This document shows positions 8,224 through 16,352 of a DNA stretch of 51,325 nt, piece after piece. Origin of the DNA: Frankia sp. R82 (GTDB taxonomy: Bacteria > Actinomycetota > Actinomycetes > Frankiales > Frankiaceae). The position numbers and the translations under genes were made by a program. Position 1 is the stretch's first letter. Every line of letters begins with the position of its first letter. The notes below the pieces were generated by a model. The model saw only the letters and a program-made list of their open reading frames with translations, made no database searches and was not told the origin of the DNA. The stretch is from the NCBI RefSeq assembly GCF_023716925.1, contig NZ_JAMQQG010000287.1:1-51325 (forward strand). The letters run 5' to 3'.

Positions 8224-9963
8224 TCAGCGTCCGACGCTCTGCCAGAAGTCGCAGTGGTGTTCGGCGGCGAGGTCGACGGTGGCGATCCGGCTGGGCGCCA
8301 GCCGCAGGGTCGGGCCGGCGGTGCCGGTGAGCCGCGGCCAGGCCGGCTGGGCCGGGGCGCTCGGGGTGCCGGTGCGGGCGAAACTCGCCCAGTAGTCGAT
8401 CATAGTGTTGGCCAGGGCGGTCTGGGCCTCGCCGCGCAGATAGTCGTGGCCGGCCAGGTCGAACAGGAAGGGAAGGTCGGTGGCGTGGGCGGCGCCGGGA
8501 TCGAAGGCCGGCGACCCGATGCCGTTGACGTCGGGTGCGTGCGGATCGTCGAACTCGGCGCTGTACACCGTGGATCCGTGCCTGGCCAGCGCGGTGTTGC
8601 CGGCGAGCATCGGGCACATCCAGGACGCGTCCGTGATCACCGTCGACCAGGCGATGGCCGCGCTCGGATACCGCGCGAGCGGGTACTGGGCGGCGACCCG
8701 TCCGGCGCTGGCGCCGAACGCGGTCGCGAGGTCCTTCGGGTAGGACGCGGCGGTGTAGGTGGGCCTCAGTTTCTCCACTCCGCCGACGAACCCCCGCTGC
8801 TCGTCATGATCACCGCTGGACAGCACCGGGACCTCGATGTTCTGTCCGTCCGCGATGGCCCTCGCCGGGTCCTTCGGCAGCAACGGGGTGCCGAAGGCGA
8901 GCACGTTGGAGAACAACGACGTGATCTTCAACAGATCCCCGGTGGACGTCCGCCGCAGGCAGGCCAGCACCGACGCTGGCGCCGTCGTCCCCGCGCCGGT
9001 GCAGCCGAGGGTCGCGGCCCTGGTGCGGCCGAACGTCTCGCCGTCGGCGAGGCTGACGAACGGGGTCTGCGCCGGGGTGTCGGGGAGCAGGCCGTTGCGT
9101 GGCCAGCGCACCTGGCAGGCACCGCCGGACGACATCGCCACCCGGTTGACCAGTCCCCTCGCCGCCGGCGAGGTGAGCAGCGCGCAGGCACTCATCGCCC
9201 CGGCCGACTCGCCGAACACGGTGATGGCGTTGGGATCGCCGCCGAACGCCTCGGCGTTCTGCTTCGCCCAGCGGGTCGCGAGAATCTGGTCGGCGAGCCC
9301 GAAGTCGCCGCTGCCGGCCAGCCCCGGCAGTGACAGATAGCCGAACACCCCCAGCCGGTAGTTCACCGTCACCACCATGACGTGCCCGCGGGTCGCCAGC
9401 CGGGCCGCGTCGTACACCGACCCGGAGCCGGTGGTGAACCCGCCGCCGTGCCACCACACCATCACCGGCAGTTTCTCGCCCCGCTGCATCGTCGCCGGCG
9501 TGGTGACGTTGAGGAAGAGGCAGTCCTCGGACGGGGAGGCCGTGGCCGACGCGCCGGGCGCGATGCCGGCCTGGGCGCAGCTCGCGCCGGCCCGGGTCGC
9601 CTCGACCGGGCCCGTCGGCTTTGGCGGCGCCACCGGCATCGTCCACCGTCGCGCCCCCGTCGGTGCCTGCGCGTACCGAACGCCGAGGAACTGCCGTACC
9701 TGCGCTGTGGCCATGCCCTGCAGCCGTCCACTGGACGTGTCCACCGTCAACGGCGCCGGCTCGCCGCCCGGGGTGCCCGCCCCCGACGACGGCATCGACG
9801 TTGATCCGCCGCCCGACCCCGCCGATCCGCAGCCCGCGGCCAGCCCCACCGCCGCCACCACCGCCACCACCGCCGCGGCCAGCACCCCGCGGAATCCACC
9901 CGTCCGCTGGCGCGACCGCGGTGGCCGGCGGGCGGGAGGCGGAATCCGGTGCTGGTCGCGCAT
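8224..9963 (-). CDS. Secreted type-B carboxylesterase, lipoprotein
   Basis: A 579-aa alpha/beta-hydrolase of the carboxylesterase type-B (para-nitrobenzyl esterase/cholinesterase) family. The N-terminus has a basic stretch, a hydrophobic core and a lipobox LAAGC, so it is probably anchored to the outer face of the membrane. Family signatures are clear: EDCLFLNV, the oxyanion hole WWHGGGF, the nucleophile elbow FGESAGA, and a late His in PGAAHATDLPFLF. Length fits the family. It hydrolyses ester bonds; the natural substrate is unknown. It stands alone, with no co-directional partner nearby. The Ser/Gly/Pro-rich linker after the lipobox is typical of actinomycete surface enzymes. Confidence 0.9.
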   Translation of the reverse strand: MRDQHRIPPPARRPPRSRQRTGGFRGVLAAAVVAVVAAVGLAAGCGSAGSGGGSTSMPSSGAGTPGGEPAPLTVDTSSGRLQGMATAQVRQFLGVRYAQAPTGARRWTMPVAPPKPTGPVEATRAGASCAQAGIAPGASATASPSEDCLFLNVTTPATMQRGEKLPVMVWWHGGGFTTGSGSVYDAARLATRGHVMVVTVNYRLGVFGYLSLPGLAGSGDFGLADQILATRWAKQNAEAFGGDPNAITVFGESAGAMSACALLTSPAARGLVNRVAMSSGGACQVRWPRNGLLPDTPAQTPFVSLADGETFGRTRAATLGCTGAGTTAPASVLACLRRTSTGDLLKITSLFSNVLAFGTPLLPKDPARAIADGQNIEVPVLSSGDHDEQRGFVGGVEKLRPTYTAASYPKDLATAFGASAGRVAAQYPLARYPSAAIAWSTVITDASWMCPMLAGNTALARHGSTVYSAEFDDPHAPDVNGIGSPAFDPGAAHATDLPFLFDLAGHDYLRGEAQTALANTMIDYWASFARTGTPSAPAQPAWPRLTGTAGPTLRLAPSRIATVDLAAEHHCDFWQSVGR

Positions 9964-10101
9964 GGTGACTTCGGTTCCCCTCGACGGCCGGGCGGACAGC
10001 GGGCGTGCAGTGGCCGAACGCCGCGTTCGGCTGCTGTCGAGACGGGTGCCTACCCAGACCTCATCCGGCCAGTCCGGATCCGCCCGTAACGGCCGTTTTT
10101 A

Positions 10102-10311
10102 TCACCCGTTCTTCCGGGGCCCCGCCGCGCTGGGCGGGATGACCTGGCGGGCGAGGCGGTCCGGGTCGATGAGGGCGAGGATCTCGGGGGCGAACAGATC
10201 GTGCAGGACGAAGGCCAGCCGCTCGGCCGGGGTCAGCGTGTCGAGCACCTCGGCTGGCGAGATCTCGACCCGTATCCCACTCCGATCGTCATCCGCATCA
10301 CCCCCGTAGCT
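10102..10311 (-). pseudogene. Truncated ECF RNA polymerase sigma factor (ECF41-like)
   Basis: The minus-strand frame ending at 10102-10104 reads VEISPAEVLDTLTPAERLAF, then VLHDLFA. This matches the start of sigma region 4 in SigJ/ECF41-type factors (LxxLTPAERLAFVLHDxFAVPFxEIA). The DNA-recognition helix is missing. The frame runs on into PEILALIDPDRLARQ, which recalls the SnoaL-like C-terminal domain of ECF41 factors, as if an internal part had been deleted. Region 2 is absent too: the frame is lost at a TAG near 10345, inside the 3' end of the neighbouring membrane-protein gene. This is a gene relic, not a functional sigma factor. Confidence 0.62.
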
Positions 10312-11633
10312 CAGTTTGGTCCGCTGCCGTCCTGCGACCAGGGGCTACGGTGCATGACAGCACCATCGTCGGCGCGGGCGTCGTCAGCCTGCCGGCCACC
10401 CGGAATCCAGGTTCCTGGACGATCCGCGTCACGTACGCGACCTCCGTGCACGGCTTCGGCCTCCTGGTCGACCTGGTCGCTGTCGTCGGATCTGGCGTTA
10501 TCGTCCGGGGTGGGAGGGGACGGGGCTACGGGAGAGGACATTTCTTCCGGAGCCAACCGGGTCAGGATCGCATCAGCCACATCGGCACTGTCCTCGCGCA
10601 GGCATCGGGCGATCATCCGGGTGATCATCGACCGTCGCGGATCGTCGGTCCGCAGGCCGGTGCTGGCCAGGAACAGCTCAAGAGACTCGGCCGGTCCAGC
10701 CGGCCGGGCGGTGACCGTCGCGGCTGTCTCGGCGGGAGTCGGCAGATCCACATACGGGGCCCTACCGCTTCCGCTCTCGCCGTTGCTTCCGCTGGCTCCT
10801 TCGGGTTCCGTGGTTCCACGGGTGCGCTCGACGGCGGTAGGGTCCAGCAGACGGCGGAAAGAGTCGGACAGCTCTGTTCCGGTCGCTGCCGCAGACAGCA
10901 ACCCAAGCGCCTTCATGCTGTCCACCGCTTCGTCGATCTGCTCATTCTGCTTCGACAGCCACCAGACGACCGCGCTACCCGGCGACTTCAGGACGTCGTC
11001 GCTGAGGTAGCTGCGCCGCTCCTGTTCCTGGCGCCGCTCGTGGCCCCACACCTCCTCCTGTCGGCGGATCTCCGCAAGTCGTGCGAGGTGTGCGCGGTCC
11101 TGCTCGGCGAGTTCGAGGGTGATGTCTTCGGCCATCACCCGGATGCGACCGGTGGAGTCCGGTTCAAAAACGCCCAACCTGGTAGTCAGCTCCGCCTCGG
11201 CCGCGAACAGGCGTCCGGGCTCCCAGCGTTGACCGACCGAAGATGCACGTTCGAGAATCGCCTGCCGGGCCAGGCCGGCCCGGTTGAACGCCATCTCGGA
11301 GGGTGCAGAGATCTCCATCCAGCAGAGGGTGGCCGAAAACAGGAAGTCGTAGTCCGTGTGCTTGCTCGGCAGCGCCATTCCCTCGAACCTCTGTCGCTGT
11401 GCAGGTGCAGGTGCAGGTGCAGGAGTCGCGGATGGCGGGGATATTAAATCCGGATCCGGCACGTCGAAGAACCACGGGTCACGGCGTTCGGACAGAAGAA
11501 TGGCGAGATAGGCCAGGAACAGGAAAATAGGAATGATCCATACAGGCCACCTGCTCCAGGGGCCGACGAGTGCAACGATGAGGCCAAAGGTGGTGAACCC
11601 GAGGCCGATCGCGATCTTACGGGTTATTGGCAT
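10311..11633 (-). CDS. Membrane protein of the TIR/NTPase operon, unknown function
   Basis: A 440-aa protein of no family I recognise. Two closely spaced hydrophobic segments (about residues 6-26 and 31-47, GLGFTTFGLIVALVG and VWIIPIFLFLAYLAILL) form an N-terminal hairpin. Next come a Pro/Ala linker, a central alpha/beta region with a charged helix (LAEQDRAHLARLAEIRRQEE and onward, about 175-210) and an acidic, Gly/Ser/Asp-rich tail after about residue 270. The central part faintly resembles SPFH-type stalks, but I would not assign it. It is the last gene of the four-gene operon, 39 bp after the NTPase stop. A likely role is membrane docking, or the membrane-acting effector or partner of the NTPase and TIR proteins. 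Its 3' end abuts the ECF sigma remnant. Confidence 0.75.
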   Translation of the reverse strand: MPITRKIAIGLGFTTFGLIVALVGPWSRWPVWIIPIFLFLAYLAILLSERRDPWFFDVPDPDLISPPSATPAPAPAPAQRQRFEGMALPSKHTDYDFLFSATLCWMEISAPSEMAFNRAGLARQAILERASSVGQRWEPGRLFAAEAELTTRLGVFEPDSTGRIRVMAEDITLELAEQDRAHLARLAEIRRQEEVWGHERRQEQERRSYLSDDVLKSPGSAVVWWLSKQNEQIDEAVDSMKALGLLSAAATGTELSDSFRRLLDPTAVERTRGTTEPEGASGSNGESGSGRAPYVDLPTPAETAATVTARPAGPAESLELFLASTGLRTDDPRRSMITRMIARCLREDSADVADAILTRLAPEEMSSPVAPSPPTPDDNARSDDSDQVDQEAEAVHGGRVRDADRPGTWIPGGRQADDARADDGAVMHRSPWSQDGSGPN

Positions 11634-11672
11634 GGCGTTTCTCCGCGCGCAGGAGTGTGGGGTGACATCGCC

Positions 11673-13673
11673 TCAGGCGGCCAGTATCCGAAAAGCTCGG
11701 GCTGCCATCGCGTCGTCGACGTCGCTCCGTCGGCGGCCGTCATCGGGTCGTGCGGCACGGCGCCAGACCGAGCAGATCTGGAGCAGCCGGCCAAGCAGGA
11801 TGGCCTGGCTCATGCAGCCGGCGATCAGCACCTCCATGAGGAGCTCTCGGTGCTCGGGATCGTCACCGGCCGCGGTGAGCCACGTGTGCACGCGGGCGAT
11901 CGTCTCCTTGGCGAGCGTCCGGTCGGGAAAAGCTACCGCCCAACAGCGCACCAAGCGGTCACGGACCGAGCGCTTACCTAACAGGGTGCCGCCCCGGCCG
12001 GGGGTGATGAACACCATCGGATCGACAAGGTCGAGGAAAAGCTCGAGGTCAGTGCGCCAGTAGTCGCTACCAGGCTGTCCCCGCTGGAATCCGTCCGCGA
12101 GTCGGCCGAGCAGATAGACGGGTAGGCGGTCGTCCTCACGCACCCGGCGTTGTAATGCCTCCCGGGCGGCCCGGGAGGCATCCGGACGCCGGGCGAGATG
12201 GCGCAGGCGCACCACCGCCTGGTGAGGATGGTCCACGGACATCACGTCGTCGCATACCGATACGAGTACCGCGGCCAGCCCCTCGGAGGTATTTTTCCCG
12301 GCTGACCATTCGTAGATCCTCTGCCGGAACCATCCGCCGTGCACATCGTTTGTCAGTCCACGCTCGAGAATCCGGCGGGCTGCCGATGCGGAGACCGTGT
12401 TCAGCCGTTCAGTTAGCGTGGTGATCAGTGTGCCCAGGGTTCCCGGTCCGGTGCGGGTGCCCTCGCCGAGAAACTGGTCTGCGAGCCGGGTCGCCAGGTC
12501 GCCGCGACCGTCGGCGTCGAGGCCGGGCAGTCGGTGGACCTGCTGGAACCATGTCGGCAGGATCCGATGGACCTCGGGTACGTACACCGAAAGATATCCG
12601 CGCACTGCCAGATCATGATTGGGATCACGGAATCGGACCCGGCCGTCCGGGCTGATGCCGGCCTCGATCGCCGAGATACGACTGTGCCAGCTGTGTCGGT
12701 CCAGCACCGGTGCCTCCTCCGGTGGATGCTCCACCAGCGTCAGCAGGCCTTCGGTGGCATATTGGATGTCGTCAAGGCGTGCTCCATGCAGCATCGCCAC
12801 CGTCAGGAGCAGGGCTCGCTGAGATCCCCCCTGCAGGCCGGCCAGTTGCCGTTGGACGTCCTCATGCCTTGGCTCAGCGGCGCGAAGTGCGGCAGCGCAC
12901 CACTCGTCAACATCGCGCAGACCCGACTGATGCGCGCGGACGATCAGTCCGGCCAGGTTGGCGACCGCTGACAGGCTGGTCTGCCGCTGCACACTGGTGC
13001 GCAGCGAAGATGGTGGTCCACCGTGGAGAGCAAGGTTGACTTGCTGAAATCGAAGGTGTCGCATCAGCACCCGCTCGGGGGCAGGCCGTCCGAGTAGCAC
13101 GACGAGGTGTCGGAACTCATCCAGAAGACCCCCCTGCCCCACCCCGGGAAGGATCCCGACGAGCTTGGCGTCCTGTTCGCGTAGTCGCTCGCGGAGCGCG
13201 GACAGTTCCTGCTGCGCCCATTCCCAGTGCTGGCCCGTCACAGCTGACAGGTCGAGCACGATGCGGTCGTTGGCGTCGATCTCGTCCGCCTGTGCCCAGA
13301 GCTCCTGCTGGTCCTGCTTCGGCTTTTCCTGGTCCTTGATGTTTCCGTCGTTTTCGACGACCTCCGTCCGAGGCAGGCCGCCACACTCGTGCAGCAATAC
13401 CCGGGCGGCGGTTGTCCGCCCGCATCCCGGGCGGCCCTCGAGGAGGACGAGACCGTGACGTTCCAGGATGTCCCGTGCGCGGGCCATCCCTGTTGGTGGC
13501 GCAAAAACTCGATCCAGTCGGCGGAGCTCGTCGGCTGCCACCCGCCGCGGCGAGCGCCGTCGTGCTGCGCTCTCCGCCCGCAACGTCTGATAGATGTTCT
13601 GGATGTTGGTCTGGTGAACGTCGATGCCGTCAGAAGCGGATATGGAGGGAACTGTCAGAGGTAGTGTGCTCAT
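11673..13673 (-). CDS. P-loop NTPase with noncanonical Walker A, conflict-system type
   Basis: A 666-aa cytosolic protein. Residues 1-35 are polar and Gln/Asn-rich (DGIDVHQTNIQNIYQTLR). A P-loop follows at 80-88, GRPGCGRTT, where the usual Lys of GxxxxGK[ST] is Arg86 (codon at 13416-13418). A Walker-B-like strand RIVLDLS is near residue 145, and a long all-helical C-terminal region follows to the end. The layout recalls STAND-like signal NTPases of actinobacterial conflict operons, but no NB-ARC signature or clear TPR array is visible. The ATG overlaps the TGA of the TIR gene (ATGA), so translation is coupled. It may act as the switch or sensor controlling the TIR effector. The Arg may reduce hydrolysis or favour a nucleotide-bound state; that is inference. 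Confidence 0.75.
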   Translation of the reverse strand: MSTLPLTVPSISASDGIDVHQTNIQNIYQTLRAESAARRRSPRRVAADELRRLDRVFAPPTGMARARDILERHGLVLLEGRPGCGRTTAARVLLHECGGLPRTEVVENDGNIKDQEKPKQDQQELWAQADEIDANDRIVLDLSAVTGQHWEWAQQELSALRERLREQDAKLVGILPGVGQGGLLDEFRHLVVLLGRPAPERVLMRHLRFQQVNLALHGGPPSSLRTSVQRQTSLSAVANLAGLIVRAHQSGLRDVDEWCAAALRAAEPRHEDVQRQLAGLQGGSQRALLLTVAMLHGARLDDIQYATEGLLTLVEHPPEEAPVLDRHSWHSRISAIEAGISPDGRVRFRDPNHDLAVRGYLSVYVPEVHRILPTWFQQVHRLPGLDADGRGDLATRLADQFLGEGTRTGPGTLGTLITTLTERLNTVSASAARRILERGLTNDVHGGWFRQRIYEWSAGKNTSEGLAAVLVSVCDDVMSVDHPHQAVVRLRHLARRPDASRAAREALQRRVREDDRLPVYLLGRLADGFQRGQPGSDYWRTDLELFLDLVDPMVFITPGRGGTLLGKRSVRDRLVRCWAVAFPDRTLAKETIARVHTWLTAAGDDPEHRELLMEVLIAGCMSQAILLGRLLQICSVWRRAARPDDGRRRSDVDDAMAARAFRILAA

Positions 13674-14395
13674 GATTCTGAGCTGCGGGAGTTGTGATCG
13701 CCGTAGCCCTGTCTGATGCCGCCGCGAACGTTTCCCCTGATGTTGATGTTGTCGTCTCCCCGGCGGGTCTGGTTGAAGCTGCCATGAATCCCTCCGACAT
13801 TTCCGTGCGTTCCATAGTCGACCGTCGTCGTGGAGTGGTCGTCGGTCCGGATGTTGTCGCGTTGCGCCGGTGGGTACTCGTCGCCACGGACGGTGTGGTG
13901 AATCGTGGGCTCGCCGTCGGCGGGGCGGGCTCGATCCACTTTTGCCAGTAGTGGCACGTGATGGACAAGCAGGTCACCGAGTGTGCTGAGGTCGGTACCA
14001 GTCTTTTGTGGGTCGAGAGGCCACGACTGGATTTCCCCCAGCGGTGCCAACTCGTCGGGTAGCTCCGTGGGATTGATCCGAGGGACGCGGCGTCCGACCA
14101 GCACCGGCAGTACCGTCGTGCCTGCGGCCAGCGCATAGGCGATCTCCCGGCGGACCCAGTCCGCCGGGTCCTGCAGCTTTGGGGAGGTGGCCCAGCTTGG
14201 TCCGATCACCGCGATCAGGACGGCGCATTCCTGCACTCCACGGTATATTTCGGAAGGAAAAGCGTTGCCGGCGAGAATCGAGGAGGATGCCCGAAAGATG
14301 TGGCCTGGTCCGAAGCGGTGCTCGATTTCCCGCTCGAGCAGCGCCGCGGTGCTGTCGCCGTCACCTGTGCGGTAGTTGACGAAGATCTCTGCCAT
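13670..14395 (-). CDS. TIR-domain protein with Gly/Asn-rich C-terminal motif
   Basis: A 241-aa protein. Residues 1-150 form a TIR domain: strand A with IFVNYRTGD, the BB-loop region around ILAGNAFPSEIYRGV, strand C AVLIAVIGPSW, and DWVRREIAYAL, where Glu84 is placed like the catalytic glutamate of NAD+-cleaving bacterial TIRs. VLPVLVG follows. After a linker, residues 195-235 hold a polar, Gly-spaced segment (THGNVGGIHGSFNQ, then DDNINIRGNVRGGIRQG) of unknown fold, like a short beta-solenoid or amyloid-type signalling motif. The start is the ATG that begins the first TIR strand; a longer open frame runs antisense-like through the regulator gene. It overlaps the NTPase start by 4 bp. Predicted role: NADase or signal-producing effector of an immune operon. 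Confidence 0.88.
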   Translation of the reverse strand: MAEIFVNYRTGDGDSTAALLEREIEHRFGPGHIFRASSSILAGNAFPSEIYRGVQECAVLIAVIGPSWATSPKLQDPADWVRREIAYALAAGTTVLPVLVGRRVPRINPTELPDELAPLGEIQSWPLDPQKTGTDLSTLGDLLVHHVPLLAKVDRARPADGEPTIHHTVRGDEYPPAQRDNIRTDDHSTTTVDYGTHGNVGGIHGSFNQTRRGDDNINIRGNVRGGIRQGYGDHNSRSSES

Positions 14396-14406
14396 GACTG
14401 AGACTC

Positions 14407-15756
14407 CTATGCCGGTGTGATCAGGGAAAGGGCGGTGCCGAGCTCCGGAGCGAGCTCCCGGACTGCCTGGTGGCGGGAATGACGGTTCAGGGTGGCGGCG
14501 AGCTGGCGCAGGTCGGCGGCGATCGTCGCAGAGCGCACCGTCGCCGCCGCACCCAGCAGGTCGGCGGCCAGTGCGCAGGCATGGTCGATGTCGCCAGCGT
14601 TCGCGTGGGCGCGGGCCTGGCGGATGCCGTAGCGGGCCCGAGTCCGCAGGGCATGCGCAGGGACCTGGGCGAGTTCTCTGTCGAGAACCTCGGTGGCCTG
14701 ACCGGGACGACCCAGGTCGTGCAGGCACCAACCAGTGACCATCTGAGCCGGGTCGGACAGGTGAATCGTGCCGATGGTCGGTTCATCGTTCGATGACGCC
14801 TGGTGGAGCAGGCCGCGGGCGCGATCCAGACAGGTCATGCTCGCTCGGTGGTCGCCGAGGATCGCGTGCCCCTGGGCCTCCCGCTGGGCGGCAAGGCCGC
14901 GAATCCGTGGCGGCAGCGCCGGTCCCTGCGCCCGTTGTGCGAGCGCGACGGTCTGTTCGCCGTCATCGCGGTACAGGGTGACCAGCGCCCGCCGGACCAT
15001 CGCATAGGCGGCGAGGTCCTCGTCGCCGCCAGCTCGGGCAAGCTCCACTGCCCGCTGTGTCCACCACAGCGCACCCTGCTCGTCGCCGTTCTCCTGCACC
15101 AGCCAGCCGATGTACTCCGCGTACCGGGAGCCGAGTCGAAAAAGATCCTCTCGAATCCCCGGGCGTGCACTCCTGGCAACCTCACGCACCGTATGGGTCT
15201 GAGCTATCAGGGATGGGAGGAGGAAAGCCGGGCTCATGACCTGACCGAGGCGGCGATACTCGTCGAACAACTGCCGGAAGGCAGCCAGAATCCCGGCCCC
15301 ATCTGCCCCCGTGGGTGTCGGGGAGGGTAGGGAAAAGTGCCCCCCGACACCAGCTGCGGAAGTCAGGCCCGCCAGCATTGCCTGCCGGCGCCCGATCGGT
15401 GCGAACCAGCCTGCGTTGCTCCCGTCCAACTGCATGAGCCATACCTCCTCGTCGGCCATCGAGCGGTCGCTGTCGGCCTGCCGTCTTTCGGTGGTCTCGA
15501 TCTCGTCGGGGATTTCTGGCCGGAAGGCGGGAAGTAAGGAAATGAGCTCTCCGTCGGCAGCGAGGGCTGCGTCGCAGAGCCGTGCCAGCTCGCGGCTCGG
15601 CTCCTTGAGGCCGCGCTCGACCTTGCTGAGCTGGGCTTTACTGTAAAAAATCTGGGCAGCAAGCTGTCCGAGGGAGATGCCGGCAGTCAGTCGCTTCCTT
15701 CGCATCTCCGTTCCGAAATCTGCCTGATGTGAGTCCGTGCGCATCCGAGCCCCCAC
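14407..15756 (-). CDS. XRE-family HTH regulator with TPR-like C-terminus
   Basis: A 449-aa protein, first gene of the defence-like operon and 11 bp from the TIR start. Residues about 13-70 are an XRE/Cro-type HTH: FGTEMRRKRLTAGISLGQLA, then YSKAQLSKVERGLKEPSRE. The remaining part, about 150-449, is helical with repeated Ala/Leu/Gly patterns typical of the TPR-like domains in actinomycete HTH regulators (such as GALWWTQRAVELARAGGDED and DPAQMVTGWCLHDLG). Such proteins combine DNA binding with ligand or peptide sensing. An in-frame ATG at 15744 is an alternative start. By position it probably controls the operon promoter just upstream. It could instead be the sensor that releases the operon; I cannot tell. 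Confidence 0.85.
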   Translation of the reverse strand: MGARMRTDSHQADFGTEMRRKRLTAGISLGQLAAQIFYSKAQLSKVERGLKEPSRELARLCDAALAADGELISLLPAFRPEIPDEIETTERRQADSDRSMADEEVWLMQLDGSNAGWFAPIGRRQAMLAGLTSAAGVGGHFSLPSPTPTGADGAGILAAFRQLFDEYRRLGQVMSPAFLLPSLIAQTHTVREVARSARPGIREDLFRLGSRYAEYIGWLVQENGDEQGALWWTQRAVELARAGGDEDLAAYAMVRRALVTLYRDDGEQTVALAQRAQGPALPPRIRGLAAQREAQGHAILGDHRASMTCLDRARGLLHQASSNDEPTIGTIHLSDPAQMVTGWCLHDLGRPGQATEVLDRELAQVPAHALRTRARYGIRQARAHANAGDIDHACALAADLLGAAATVRSATIAADLRQLAATLNRHSRHQAVRELAPELGTALSLITPA

Positions 15757-16352
15757 AGGTCCGCAATGTATGTCCGTCCCCTGGATTATCCGGTGGTCGG
15801 ACCCTCGATGCGTCGAGTTTGCCAGGCGAACGAGCGATACAGGACGTAAAGCAGGCGTTTCCCGTTTCCAAGTACCGGATGCCAGGCGGACGCACCGGAT
15901 TCTGCCTGGCGCTGGGGCTGACCCGCCAGGGACGTCCGCAACATGGCCGGGATTTCCAGCACGTTCGGCCGGTCCTCATGGCCGAGGGCGGAGATCGCAG
16001 GAGCGCTGCGGTGTGATTGACGGACGTGCGCCAGCTCGGGTTCACACCCAGGACAGCGATGGATCGGAGTTGGGGGTGTGTGCGGCTGGAGGGCGGGTAG
16101 GCGAAGGGTGCGGCACGATCCGTGGCTCCACTCCGGTCTCGCCTGCATCGATGCAGGTCACGGGCGGTGCGGTCCAGCGGTGGTGCGGCTCGGAGGCCCA
16201 GCAGCCGACGACGAGTGCCTGGTGGTGTCCGGTTCCGCGGAACCGGGTGGCGCCGGGGCCGGCGAGCGGCGGATGGCTGGGGCGGGAGCGGCGGGTCGGG
16301 TTGCACAGGCCGACCTGGGAAGTGTGGATGACAGCAGGATGAGGAGTGCACG
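15757..16352. other. Intergenic region between regulator and catalase
   Basis: About 600 bp with no gene I can support. It must hold the promoter of the TIR operon on its left side and that of the catalase gene on its right. It also holds copy 2 of the 18-bp palindrome. A GAGGAG ribosome binding site sits just before the GTG catalase start. Confidence 0.5.
16228..16245. repeat. 18-bp perfect palindrome, copy 2
   Basis: It is identical to 7879-7896 (CCGGTTCCGCGGAACCGG), and GGCGCC follows both copies within 10 bp. The two copies bracket about 8.3 kb containing two gene relics and the TIR operon. Confidence 0.75.

Noticed and set aside
10306-10320. GTAGCTCAGTTTGGT looks like the D-arm start of a tRNA gene
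   Set aside because: No acceptor, anticodon or T-arm follows, and the stretch is the 3' end of the membrane-protein gene on the minus strand.
10311-15756. Thoeris or CBASS assignment for the TIR operon
   Set aside because: No SLOG/Sir2-like ThsA partner and no nucleotidyltransferase cyclase is encoded nearby; the regulator and membrane protein do not fit either system.
15757-16352. Small genes in the region upstream of catalase
   Set aside because: Several overlapping open frames exist, but none has a recognisable domain or a convincing start signal.
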